A stretch of DNA of 64,000 bases from Amycolatopsis palatopharyngis (GTDB taxonomy: Bacteria; Actinomycetota; Actinomycetes; Mycobacteriales; Pseudonocardiaceae): NCBI RefSeq assembly GCF_003385185.1, contig NZ_PQHZ01000005.1:124001-188000 (forward strand), read 5' to 3'. Under the pieces are notes generated by a model. That model worked only from the letters and a program-made list of their open reading frames with translations. It had not been told where the DNA came from and did no database searches. Both the position numbers and the translations under genes were made by a program. Below are positions 26,446 to 38,367 of this stretch, in pieces (position 1 is the first letter of the stretch; every line of letters begins with the position of its first letter).

Positions 26446-27285
26446 TCAGCTCACCAGGCCGCCGATGACGGCCGCGACTCCGCCGACAACGGCGACGATC
26501 ACACCGACGGCGAGGAACTTGTGCCGCTGGACTCGGTCTGCGCGGAGCTCGTGCTCGGTGCGGGTGGAGATCAGGAAGTGCCCACCCTGCTCCGGCTTAC
26601 CGATGACCAGCGGGCCGATCTTGTCGTGTACCTCGCCGAGGATGTACATCCGGCGACCGGGGCGGATCAGCCACTCCTTGTACTCGTATCCGAGCGTCGA
26701 ATCGCGCCCGCCGCCCAGCGCCGCGGGCAGCCGGATACCGAACAGTTCGGAATGCCCGCCCCGGCCGTGGTGCGGCTCGAACCTGTTCACCGACTGCTCG
26801 ACACCGTCCGGGCTGGTCCCGTTCGGATCGACGCCGATGGTGCGCCCCTGCTCGTCGATGAGCGCGTACCCCTCCGCCGAGGTGTGCTCGACGACCTTCT
26901 CCGTGCGCTTGCTGCGGTGACGCCTGCCGTCGCGGTACTCGACGTGCTCGTACTGACGGTCGATGCGGTAGCGGTACCAGACGCACTCGCTCTTGCTGAC
27001 CTCGGAGACCAACGGTCCCTCCGGCCGCGGGTGCGCGGTCCCCACCACCCCGGCGACCTTCCGGAACCCTCCCGCCCGTCTCCCCCCACCACCCAAGGGA
27101 AGACGCTCCGCGTCACTGCCACCTATCGCACCCAGGTCGTCCGAAATGCGGCGCAGGTCCTCCAACTGCGGGATCGTCAGCGTGTCCGTGCCGATCATCG
27201 CGTGCAGCTCACGCTTGGTGTGTTGCATGTAGAAGAACCCGGCGACTCCCGCCGCGACCAGCAGGAGCCCGATCAAGATCCACAT
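26446..27285 (-). CDS. GIDE-domain (bacterial E3-ligase-like) membrane protein
   Basis: 279 residues with a helix at each end (MWILIGLLLVAAGVAGFFY and LAVGVIVAVVGGVAAVIGGLV) and a central beta-rich GIDE-like domain (SKSECVWYRYRIDRQYEHV, GGRDSTLGYEYKEWLIRPGRRMYILGEV). Related bacterial proteins are annotated as E3 ubiquitin ligase-like, but no RING domain is present, so ligase activity should not be assumed. Role unknown. Start ATG 27285 after a G-rich stretch. Confidence 0.72.
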   Translation of the reverse strand: MWILIGLLLVAAGVAGFFYMQHTKRELHAMIGTDTLTIPQLEDLRRISDDLGAIGGSDAERLPLGGGGRRAGGFRKVAGVVGTAHPRPEGPLVSEVSKSECVWYRYRIDRQYEHVEYRDGRRHRSKRTEKVVEHTSAEGYALIDEQGRTIGVDPNGTSPDGVEQSVNRFEPHHGRGGHSELFGIRLPAALGGGRDSTLGYEYKEWLIRPGRRMYILGEVHDKIGPLVIGKPEQGGHFLISTRTEHELRADRVQRHKFLAVGVIVAVVGGVAAVIGGLVS

Positions 27286-27311
27286 ACGCCTTTACCCCCC
27301 GGTCGGTGTGC

Positions 27312-28910
<1,599 letters not shown>

Positions 28911-29037
28911 CGCGAACCTCCTGCTCAACACGACCGGGCGCGCCCATCGTCCCAGGTCGGGTTCACCACCCGGCGGCCGACCTGCCCCGAACCGGGTCGT
29001 TCATGCGTGTGTCACCCCAGCGGAATACCGTGCTCGC

Positions 29038-30483
29038 ATGGACACGATCACGCCGGAACCTCGGCCAGCCTGGATCGCCGGTCACGCCGAGCAGGGCGAG
29101 GAGACCCTCGTCGTCACCCATCCGTTCGACGGCAGCGAGGTCGCCACCGTGGCGATTCCCGGCGCCGAACAGGTGGAGCGCGCCGTTGCCGCGGCGGCCG
29201 GGGTGGCGAGTGACTTCCGCACCCTGCCCGCGCATCGCAGGGCCGCGGCACTCGACCACGTGAGCAGGGGCTTGGCCGCACGGGCCGAGGAGATCGCCGA
29301 GGTGATCACCGCCGAGAACGGCAAGCCGCTGCGCTGGTCCGAGGCCGAGGTGAACAGGGCCGTCTCGGTGTTCCGGATCGCCGCGGAGGAGGCGCGCCGG
29401 TTCAACGGGGAGATGCAGCGCCTGGACGGCGACCCCGCGGGGGAACAGCGGCTGGCGCTGGTGACCCGCGTTCCGCGCGGGCCGGTGCTGGGTATCGCGC
29501 CGTTCAACTTCCCGCTGAACCTGGTCGCGCACAAGGTGGCACCCGCGCTGGCCGTCGGCGCGCCGATCGTGATCAAACCAGCACCACGAACCCCGCTGTC
29601 AGCGCTGATCCTGGGTGAGATTCTCGCCGAGGCCGATCTGCCCGAAGGCGCGTTCTCGGTGCTGCCCATAGGCAACGAGGAAACCTCCGAGCTGGTCCGC
29701 GACCCGAGGCTGCCCGTGGTGTCGTTCACCGGCTCCGGCCCGGTCGGCTGGTCACTCGCCGACGCCGCCCCGCGCAAGCACGTGGTGCTGGAACTCGGGG
29801 GCAACGCCGCCGCCGTGGTACTCGCCGACTGGCCGGACCTCGACGGCGCGGCCGAACGGATCGCCACCTTCGGCAACTACCAGGCTGGCCAGTCCTGCAT
29901 CGCCGTACAGCGGGTGATCGTCGAGCGCGAGATCGCCGATGAGTTCCTGCCGAAGCTGGAGGCCGCGGTGCGGGGACAGGCGACCGGCGACCCGTACGAC
30001 ACCACCGTCTCGGTCGGGCCTGTAGTGGACGAGGCCGCGGCCGAACGGATCGTGTCCTGGGTCGACGAAGCCGTGCAGGGCGGCGCGAAGTTGCTGGCCG
30101 GGGGCGTTCGCGAGGGTGCCACCGTGCAGCCGACGCTGCTCACCGACGTCCCGGCATCGGCGAAGGTGTGGGCCGAGGAGGTGTTCGGCCCGGTGCTGGC
30201 TGTGTCGGTGGTCGACTCCGCCCAGGAGGCGTTCGCGGCCGTCAACGACTCGGAGTACGGGCTGCAGGCCGGCGTCTTCACCCGCGACGTGCGTCTGGCG
30301 TTCGAGGCGACGGCGAACCTCGATGTCGGCGGCGTGATCGTCGGCGACGTCCCGTCCTACCGGGCGGACCAGATGCCCTACGGCGGGGTGAAGGGCTCCG
30401 GTGTCGGCCGCGAGGGCGTCCTGCCCGCCATGCGCGACCTGACCGTGGAGCGGGTCACCGTACTCACCGGCGTCCCCCTCTAG
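29038..30483 (+). CDS. NAD(P)-dependent aldehyde dehydrogenase
   Basis: 481 residues. Oxidises an aldehyde to an acid. Catalytic Cys in NYQAGQSCIAVQR, Glu in LELGGN, coenzyme-binding SFTGSGPVGW. The C-terminal YGGVKGSGVGREG is complete. Substrate not predictable. Leaderless: TACCGT 29026-29031, 6 bases, ATG. Divergent from guaA; convergent with the ChoD-like gene across a palindromic repeat. Confidence 0.93.
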   Translation: MDTITPEPRPAWIAGHAEQGEETLVVTHPFDGSEVATVAIPGAEQVERAVAAAAGVASDFRTLPAHRRAAALDHVSRGLAARAEEIAEVITAENGKPLRWSEAEVNRAVSVFRIAAEEARRFNGEMQRLDGDPAGEQRLALVTRVPRGPVLGIAPFNFPLNLVAHKVAPALAVGAPIVIKPAPRTPLSALILGEILAEADLPEGAFSVLPIGNEETSELVRDPRLPVVSFTGSGPVGWSLADAAPRKHVVLELGGNAAAVVLADWPDLDGAAERIATFGNYQAGQSCIAVQRVIVEREIADEFLPKLEAAVRGQATGDPYDTTVSVGPVVDEAAAERIVSWVDEAVQGGAKLLAGGVREGATVQPTLLTDVPASAKVWAEEVFGPVLAVSVVDSAQEAFAAVNDSEYGLQAGVFTRDVRLAFEATANLDVGGVIVGDVPSYRADQMPYGGVKGSGVGREGVLPAMRDLTVERVTVLTGVPL

Positions 30484-30487
30484 AAAA

Positions 30488-30511
30488 GTGCACTTAGCCC
30501 GCTAAATGCAC
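30488..30511. repeat. Palindromic repeat, TTAGC-CC-GCTAA family, copy 1
   Basis: GTGCACTTAGC-CC-GCTAAATGCAC, 11-bp arms with one mismatch, between convergent stops (30483 and 30513). Confidence 0.8.
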
Positions 30512-30512
30512 G

Positions 30513-32231
30513 TCAGCGGGCCGGGAGGGCACCGGGGGCGTGGGCCGGGACCGAGGGGTTCTTCGGGGCGATCGGGTCGAGGCGGACGTAGCCCGCGGAC
30601 TGCGAGGGCCGTGGGTCCACCTCGCCCTTGTTCGGCCAGTACGAGAACGCCCGCTCGGCCTGCGCGGTGATCGTCAACGACGGGTTCACCCCGAGGTTGG
30701 CGGTGATCGCGGTGCCGTCGACCACGGAAAGGTTCGGGTAGTTGAAGACGCGGTGGTAGGGGTCGATGACGCCCTTCTCCGCGTTCTCCGCGATCGGTGC
30801 GCCACCGATGAAGTGCGCGGTCAGCGGGATGTTGAAGATCTCGCCCCACGTGCCGCCCGCGATACCACCGATGTGCTCCGCGGTGCGCAGGTTCGCCTCG
30901 TGCCCGGCCCGGATGAAGCTGGGGTTCGGCTCACCGTGCCCCTGCTTCGAGGTGTAGCGACGGCGACCGAACAGGCCACGCTTGGTGTAGGTGGTGATCG
31001 AATTGTCCAGGCTCTGCATCACCAGCAGGATCACCGTCCGCTCGCTCCACCTGTACCCGTTGAGCAGGGTCAGCGTCTGGACCGGGTGCCGGACCATGAA
31101 CCGCAGCGCCTGCCGCCAGCGTGGTACCGCGGAGTCGCCGTCGGTGGCGATGGTCTGCAGCAGGCTCATCGCGTTGCTGCCCTTGCCGTACCGGACCGGT
31201 TCGATATGGGTGATCTCGTCCGGATGAATGGACGAGGTGATCGCGACACCCCGGCTGTAGTCGTGCTCGGGATCGACCTCCGGCCTGCCCGCCCCGATGA
31301 TCGCCTCGGAGTTGGTCCTGGTCAGCTCGCCGAGACGGTCGGACAGCCGTGGCAACGTCCCGCTGTCGCGCATGGAGTGCAGCAGGTTCTGTGTTCCCCA
31401 CGTCCCCGCGGCGAGCACGACCTGTCCGGCGGTGAGGGTGTGGGTGAAGCGCCGGGAGGTCGTGCCGGTCTTGCGGATGTCGACCTCGAACGAGCCGTCG
31501 CCTCGGGGGCGCAGCCCGGTCACCGTGGTCAACGGGATGACCTTCGCCCCGCCGCGCTCCGCCAGATACAGGTAGTTCTTGACCAGCGTGTTCTTCGCCC
31601 CGACCCGGCAGCCGGTCATGCACGAGCCACATTCGGTGCAGCCGGTACGAGCGGGCCCCGCGCCACCGAAGTACGGATCGGCGGACTGCTCTCCCGGCTT
31701 GCCGAAGTACACGCCTATCGGCGTCGGGTGGTAGGAATCCGTCACGCCCAGGTCGGCCGCGACCTTGCGCATGACCTCGTCGGACGGGGTGACCGAAGGA
31801 TTGGTGATCACGCCCAGCATGCGGCTGGCCTGGTCGTAGTGCGGGGAGAGCTCCGACTCCCAGTCGGTGATGTGCGCCCACTGCCCGTCGGCATAGAACG
31901 GCTTCAGTGGCCGGTAGAGGGTGTTCGCGTACACCAGCGACCCACCGCCGACCCCGGCGCCGGCCAGCACCATGACGTCCTTGAGCATGTGGATGCGCTG
32001 GATCCCGAAGCAGCCGAGCTGCGGCGCCCACAGGTAACGGCGCAGGTCCCACGACGTCTTCGCGAACTCGTCGTCGGCGAAGCGCCTGCCCGCCTCGATC
32101 ACCGCGACGCGGTAGCCCTTCTCCGTCAGCCGGAGCGCGGCGACACTGCCCCCGAACCCACTGCCGACCACGATCACGTCGTAGTCGAGTTCCTTGCTGT
32201 CCGGACCTGAGGTGGTGTTACGCGCAGTCAC
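30513..32231 (-). CDS. choD: GMC-family oxidoreductase, ChoD-like
   Basis: 572 residues. FAD-binding VVGSGFGGS (Gly23, 25, 28), GAGVGGGSLVYAN near 91-103, and C-terminal GTAITANLGVNPSLTI. Residues 198-208 carry Cys-x2-Cys-x2-Cys-x3-Cys (CTECGSCMTGC), ferredoxin-like. Same position relative to guaB as Rv3409c, called cholesterol oxidase; sterol activity is not provable here. GTG start 32231 is leaderless (TACGCT at 32238-32243, 6 bases). Confidence 0.85.
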   Translation of the reverse strand: MTARNTTSGPDSKELDYDVIVVGSGFGGSVAALRLTEKGYRVAVIEAGRRFADDEFAKTSWDLRRYLWAPQLGCFGIQRIHMLKDVMVLAGAGVGGGSLVYANTLYRPLKPFYADGQWAHITDWESELSPHYDQASRMLGVITNPSVTPSDEVMRKVAADLGVTDSYHPTPIGVYFGKPGEQSADPYFGGAGPARTGCTECGSCMTGCRVGAKNTLVKNYLYLAERGGAKVIPLTTVTGLRPRGDGSFEVDIRKTGTTSRRFTHTLTAGQVVLAAGTWGTQNLLHSMRDSGTLPRLSDRLGELTRTNSEAIIGAGRPEVDPEHDYSRGVAITSSIHPDEITHIEPVRYGKGSNAMSLLQTIATDGDSAVPRWRQALRFMVRHPVQTLTLLNGYRWSERTVILLVMQSLDNSITTYTKRGLFGRRRYTSKQGHGEPNPSFIRAGHEANLRTAEHIGGIAGGTWGEIFNIPLTAHFIGGAPIAENAEKGVIDPYHRVFNYPNLSVVDGTAITANLGVNPSLTITAQAERAFSYWPNKGEVDPRPSQSAGYVRLDPIAPKNPSVPAHAPGALPAR

Positions 32232-32335
32232 AGATAAAGCGTAACCCGCGCGTTAACTCCTGACCAGGGGTAAGTTACCGACGGGTTCACCTCCGCTCAC
32301 TTTCCCGGGAAAGTGCGAGACGGACTCGGCCGGTG

Positions 32336-33487
32336 TCAGCCGCGGATGGTGAGGCCGACCTTCTGGAACTCCTTCAGATCGGAGTACCCGGTCTTGGCCA
32401 TCGCCCTGCGCAGCGCGCCGAACAGGTTCACCACACCCTCGGCGTCAGTGGACGGTCCGAATAGCAGGGTCCGCAGGTCCACGGTGTACTCCGGCCCTGC
32501 CGCCACCCGCGAACGCGGCAGCGAGGGGTGTGCCGCGGCCGAGGTCCAGTACAGCCCCTTGCCGGGAGCCTCGCCCGCCGCGGCCAGCGGGGCGCCGAGC
32601 ATCACGGCGTCGGCACCGCAGGCGATGGCCTTCGCGATGTCGCCGGACACGCTCACCCCGCCGTCAGCCAGGACGTGCACGTACCGCCCACCGGTCTCGT
32701 CCAGGTAGTCGCGCCGTGCGGCCGCCGCGTCGATGATGGCCGTCGCCATCGGCACACCGATCCCAAGCACCCGGTCAGTGCTGGTCACCCCGGGGCTCGA
32801 ACCGTGGCCGACGATCACACCTGCCGCGCCGGTGCGCATCAGGTGCATCGCCGTGCGGTAGTCACTCACGCCACCGGCGACGACCGGCACGTCGAGGTCT
32901 GCGATGAACTCCTTGAGGTTGAGCGGTGGCGCGTCGGGATCATCCTTGGCGACGTGCTCGGCCGAGACGATGGTCCCCTGCACGACGAGGATCTCCACCC
33001 CGGCGGCGAGCAGATCCGGTGTCAATTCGGCCGCGTGCTGCGGGCTCACCCGTGCCGCCACGGTCACCCCGGAGTCGCGCACGGTCTGGATGGCCTTGCT
33101 GACCAGGTCCATGCGCAGCGGAGCCGCGTGCAACTCCTGTAGCAACCGCACGAGCGCCGTCGGATCGTCGTCGGCAAGGCTGCGCTGCGCGGCGTCCGTG
33201 ATCCGCGCGAGCGCGCCCTCGGCGTCCTCGTGCCTGGCCCAGATTCCCTCGGCGTTGAGCACGCCGAGCCCGCCGAGCTGCCCGACAGCCACCGCGGTGT
33301 CCGGCGAGACGATCGCATCGGTCGGATGGGTCACCAATGGCAGGTCGAACCGATAGGCGTCGATCTGCCATGCCGTGGAGACGATGCCGGACGAGCGCGT
33401 GCGCCGGGAGGGCACGATCTCGATGTCGTCGAGCTGGTACGCCCTCCGCGCGGTACGTCCCATGCCGATCTCGACCAGATCACGCAC
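32336..33487 (-). CDS. guaB3: GuaB3 family IMP dehydrogenase-related protein
   Basis: 383 residues from GTG 33487 (GAAGGG 7 bases upstream). TIM-barrel of the IMPDH/GMPR family without CBS domains. The catalytic loop that reads GPGSICTTR in GuaB2 reads GHGSSPGVTSTDR here, so the active-site Cys is Thr; IMPDH chemistry is doubtful. Mycobacterial GuaB3 shows the same feature. A regulatory or altered catalytic role is possible. Downstream of guaB2 on the same strand, but 190 bases away. Confidence 0.9.
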   Translation of the reverse strand: MRDLVEIGMGRTARRAYQLDDIEIVPSRRTRSSGIVSTAWQIDAYRFDLPLVTHPTDAIVSPDTAVAVGQLGGLGVLNAEGIWARHEDAEGALARITDAAQRSLADDDPTALVRLLQELHAAPLRMDLVSKAIQTVRDSGVTVAARVSPQHAAELTPDLLAAGVEILVVQGTIVSAEHVAKDDPDAPPLNLKEFIADLDVPVVAGGVSDYRTAMHLMRTGAAGVIVGHGSSPGVTSTDRVLGIGVPMATAIIDAAAARRDYLDETGGRYVHVLADGGVSVSGDIAKAIACGADAVMLGAPLAAAGEAPGKGLYWTSAAAHPSLPRSRVAAGPEYTVDLRTLLFGPSTDAEGVVNLFGALRRAMAKTGYSDLKEFQKVGLTIRG

Positions 33488-33652
33488 GTCAAGTCCCTTC
33501 TCGCCACCCTGCACTGCGTCTTATCCGAGGTCGGGTCATTCAGGTTCGTCACGTGTGTCACCGATGCGATGAGCCGCACCGACCTGAGTGACCCTCACTG
33601 CCGCGCACCATTGTCGTCATGCCCCCGACGCGGCCACCCACCGCCCTCGAAA

Positions 33653-33676
33653 GTGCCTTTAGCCCGCTAACTGCAG
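33653..33676. repeat. Palindromic repeat, TTAGC-CC-GCTAA family, copy 2
   Basis: GTGCCTTTAGC-CC-GCTAACTGCAG, right arm degenerate, immediately after the guaB2 stop. Confidence 0.7.
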
Positions 33677-33677
33677 G

Positions 33678-35674
<1,997 letters not shown>

Positions 35675-35683
35675 CAGATCGAG

Positions 35684-35735
35684 CACCTGTGGAAGGGGCG
35701 CGTGACCCGCGGGTCACGCGCCCCTTCCACAGGTG
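35684..35735. terminator. 52-bp perfect palindrome, bidirectional terminator
   Basis: Every base from 35684 pairs symmetrically to 35735 (26-bp arms, CACCTGTGG to CCACAGGTG). It begins 10 bases after the DUF5319 stop and ends 17 bases from the rsdA stop, so it separates convergent genes. Confidence 0.92.
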
Positions 35736-35751
35736 TCTCTGCCGCCGTTGA

Positions 35752-36774
35752 TCAGGGCTCGGCCGGCGCCACCGGCTGCACGCCGTTGACGTCGGATTCG
35801 GTGTCGCTGCGCGGGCTGCTGCCCGACTGGCTTTCGGTGCCGTCGCCAGAGGCGGCGGTCGTCGACGAAGTGGGCGAAGAGGACGTCGACGAGGGCGGCG
35901 GGTTGGTCGTCGACGACGGCGGCAGCTGCGGACCCGGCGTCGGCGTGGGCGTCGACCCACCGCTGGTCGCCTCTGCGGGCGGCGCGGTCGGAGTTGTGCC
36001 CGGTGCGGGCGGCTGCTCCGGCGCGGGCTCGCTCGGCGCCTCCGGCTCGTTCAGCCGGAGTGAGAGCTCCAAGTGCTGCGCCCGCAACTCGTCGGCGTTG
36101 TCCTCGACCGCGACCTCTCCCAGCGACTGCCTGGCCTGCTCGAGTGCCTGCCTGGCCTCGTCGAAGCGGCCCTGGGTGATCGCGAGCTGGGCCTCCCGCA
36201 GATCGATCCGCACCGCGGCAGCCGCTTCGACCGAGCGGGCGTGATCGGCGTAGAGGACCTTGGTCAGGCCCCACAGCGTGTCTCCGGGCTGGGCGTCGCG
36301 CGCCGCGAGCCCGCTGCCGGTGAAAGCGATCGCGAGCACGGCCGCGGCCGCCGCGACCGGAACCAGCATCTTGCGCCTGCGACCACCACCGGCCCGACGC
36401 TTCGCCAGTGACGCCGTCCGGACGGTGTTCGCCGCCTCGTTGACGTCGACCAGCTCGGGGAACGGCTCACTGTCGATGTCCCTGCGCCAGGCGAGCAGCA
36501 GGGCGTTGAGTTCCTGGTCACCGAGGCCGTCGGCCACCTTGGGGTCGGAGCCACCGAGTGCGTCGAGCAGCGCGTCGTCCGCCTGGACCAGGGAGAGATC
36601 CGGCGGGGCCGCGTACTCGTCCTCACTTCCGGAGCCGGAGCCGTTGACCGTCGCGGCACCCGAGAAGTCCGTCGTGCGCACCGTGAACCTGTTGGCGGCC
36701 TGTGCAGACTCATCGGACGCGTTATCGGGCGTAGCGTCGAATGCACTCGTGTGCGGGTCATCCCGTTCCGTCAC
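35752..36774 (-). CDS. rsdA: Anti-sigma-D factor RsdA
   Basis: 340 residues. The N-terminal cytoplasmic part has the sigma-D-binding region (ADDALLDALGGSDP, ELNALLLAWRRDIDSEPFPELV), a helix at about 135-155 (MLVPVAAAAAVLAIAFTGSGLA), then a Pro/Ser/Thr-rich extracytoplasmic tail. Starts GTG directly after the sigD stop with no gap, so it is produced with its sigma factor. Controlled proteolysis frees SigD in relatives. Confidence 0.9.
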   Translation of the reverse strand: MTERDDPHTSAFDATPDNASDESAQAANRFTVRTTDFSGAATVNGSGSGSEDEYAAPPDLSLVQADDALLDALGGSDPKVADGLGDQELNALLLAWRRDIDSEPFPELVDVNEAANTVRTASLAKRRAGGGRRRKMLVPVAAAAAVLAIAFTGSGLAARDAQPGDTLWGLTKVLYADHARSVEAAAAVRIDLREAQLAITQGRFDEARQALEQARQSLGEVAVEDNADELRAQHLELSLRLNEPEAPSEPAPEQPPAPGTTPTAPPAEATSGGSTPTPTPGPQLPPSSTTNPPPSSTSSSPTSSTTAASGDGTESQSGSSPRSDTESDVNGVQPVAPAEP

Positions 36775-37347
36775 TCAGACCACCTCCTCAGCGGCGAGCA
36801 CCTTGCGAAGCCTGGCGAGTGCCCGGTGCTGGGCGACCCGTACCGCACCTGGAGTCGAGCCGACCGCTTCTGCGGTCTCCTCCGCGGAGAGTCCGACGAC
36901 GACACGCAACACCACGATCTCGCGCTGTTTGTCGGGCAGGACCCGAAGCAACTGCGACATGTGCTCGTTCAACTCGCCCTGCAGGGCGCGCTGCTCAGGG
37001 CCGATGCCGACTTCGATCTCGTCCGGCACTTCGGCCACCGGTTCGGCCCGGTTGCGCGCGGCCGCACGGTGGGCGTCGGCCACCTTGTGCTGAGCGATGC
37101 CGTAGACGAAGGCCAGGAAAGGGCGACCCTGGTCACGGTACGAGGGCAATGCCGTAAGCACCGCGAGACACACCTCCTGCGCGACATCGTCAGCCGAAGC
37201 AAACGAACGTTCCTGTCTTCCGACCCTGGCGCGGCAATACCGCACCACTAGGGGACGGATAGCGGCCAGCAGCCGCTCGACTGCCTGAGGTTCACCCTCG
37301 ACAGCGGCGGCGACTGGCTCGTCCAGTCCATCCCCCACATTGGCCAT
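36775..37347 (-). CDS. sigD: RNA polymerase sigma factor SigD (ECF type)
   Basis: 190 residues from ATG 37347 (a TTG 3 codons earlier is an alternative). Region 2 (DDVAQEVCLAVLTALPSYR, FLAFVYGIAQHKVADAHR) and region 4 (VLPDKQREIVVLRVVVGLSAEETAEAVGSTPGAVRVAQHRAL). Cotranscribed with rsdA. Regulates starvation and envelope genes in mycobacteria. Confidence 0.94.
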   Translation of the reverse strand: MANVGDGLDEPVAAAVEGEPQAVERLLAAIRPLVVRYCRARVGRQERSFASADDVAQEVCLAVLTALPSYRDQGRPFLAFVYGIAQHKVADAHRAAARNRAEPVAEVPDEIEVGIGPEQRALQGELNEHMSQLLRVLPDKQREIVVLRVVVGLSAEETAEAVGSTPGAVRVAQHRALARLRKVLAAEEVV

Positions 37348-37558
37348 CGCAGACAACAGTCCCGGTGTTACGTGTAGGCGTGCAAAGAGGCCGGCGTGCG
37401 GCCAAGAATATCCCTCACGCCGGTGATACCTACCGTACCTTCCGGCTCCACCGGTACTGGCTCACGGTCGGCGCCGGCGCGTCTCGCATCCGACGCGGAT
37501 CCCGGAGCTTACTCCTTGTTCTCGAAAGTTCAACGACTTGCGGGCGGACATGCGAAAC

Positions 37559-37606
37559 CGGCATGGACGCATCGCCGCCGGTAGAGGCGGTGATGCGTCC
37601 ATGCCG
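37559..37606 (-). terminator. Terminator after the BldM-like gene
   Basis: An 18-bp stem (37559-37576 with 37589-37606, one G-U pair) plus three inner pairs, begins 25 bases past the stop at 37632. Confidence 0.85.
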
Positions 37607-37631
37607 ATGAAGCGAGCGGACTATGCGAAAT

Positions 37632-38228
37632 TCAGGACACGAGACCGCGCCGGAAGCCGTGAGCCACGGCCTGCGCCCGATCGCGCACGCCCAGCTTGCG
37701 GAACAGCCTCCTGGCATGTGTCTTCACGGTGTCCTCCGAGAGGTAGAGCTCACGGCCGATCTGGCCGTTGCTCTTGCCCTGGCTCATCCCGCGCAGCACC
37801 TGGAGCTCGCGCTCCGTGAGCTGCACACCGGGATCGGAGGGCTGCCGGGGAGCCGGCACGGAGGTACTCGCCAGCGTATGCGCGAGCGCAGCGACCAGTT
37901 CCGGCCGCGAGGCGTCCCAGCGCAGGTAGCCACGGGCACCACCGGCGATCGCCGCGGCGATACTGCCCGCGTCGTCCGGAGCACCGAACACGATGACGTT
38001 CGCCTGTGGATTGGCGGACACGAGGCGGCGGGTGGCCTCGACTCCGGTCGGCACCGCGCGCTGGGTGCCGACCAGCACGACGTCCACCGGCTGCCGGGAG
38101 TACCTGGCAAGCAACTCGTCACCGTGCGCTACACAGTCGATGCGACTGACGCCGGGGACGGCAGACATCACGCGGGTGAGCCCTTCGCGGACACTGCGTC
38201 GGTCGTCGCAGATCAAGACCGTCGTCAC
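37632..38228 (-). CDS. bldM: BldM-like orphan response regulator with degenerate receiver
   Basis: 198 residues from GTG 38228, with GGAAGG 7 bases upstream. The end is BldM-like: LTERELQVLRGMSQGKSNGQIGRELYLSEDTVKTHARRLFRKLGVRDRAQ-type LuxR HTH. In the receiver, acidic Asp8-Asp9 stay, but position 54, the phospho-Asp of BldM, is Gly (VVLVG), and the conserved Lys in GYLHK is replaced (GYLRW). It should therefore work without phosphorylation. Near guaB, sigD and whiB3, like bldM in streptomycetes. Confidence 0.82.
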   Translation of the reverse strand: MTTVLICDDRRSVREGLTRVMSAVPGVSRIDCVAHGDELLARYSRQPVDVVLVGTQRAVPTGVEATRRLVSANPQANVIVFGAPDDAGSIAAAIAGGARGYLRWDASRPELVAALAHTLASTSVPAPRQPSDPGVQLTERELQVLRGMSQGKSNGQIGRELYLSEDTVKTHARRLFRKLGVRDRAQAVAHGFRRGLVS

Positions 38229-38367
38229 GGGGTTTCCTTCCTGCAGCCGGGTGACATTCCCTATCCCTATCGGACGCTTTGGGCGGAACCTTGACACGAT
38301 CCGGTGGCTTTTTTTGAGAAAGCCTCGCCCGGATGTCGGTATCGGCCGTGTGACGCAGGAAACACAG

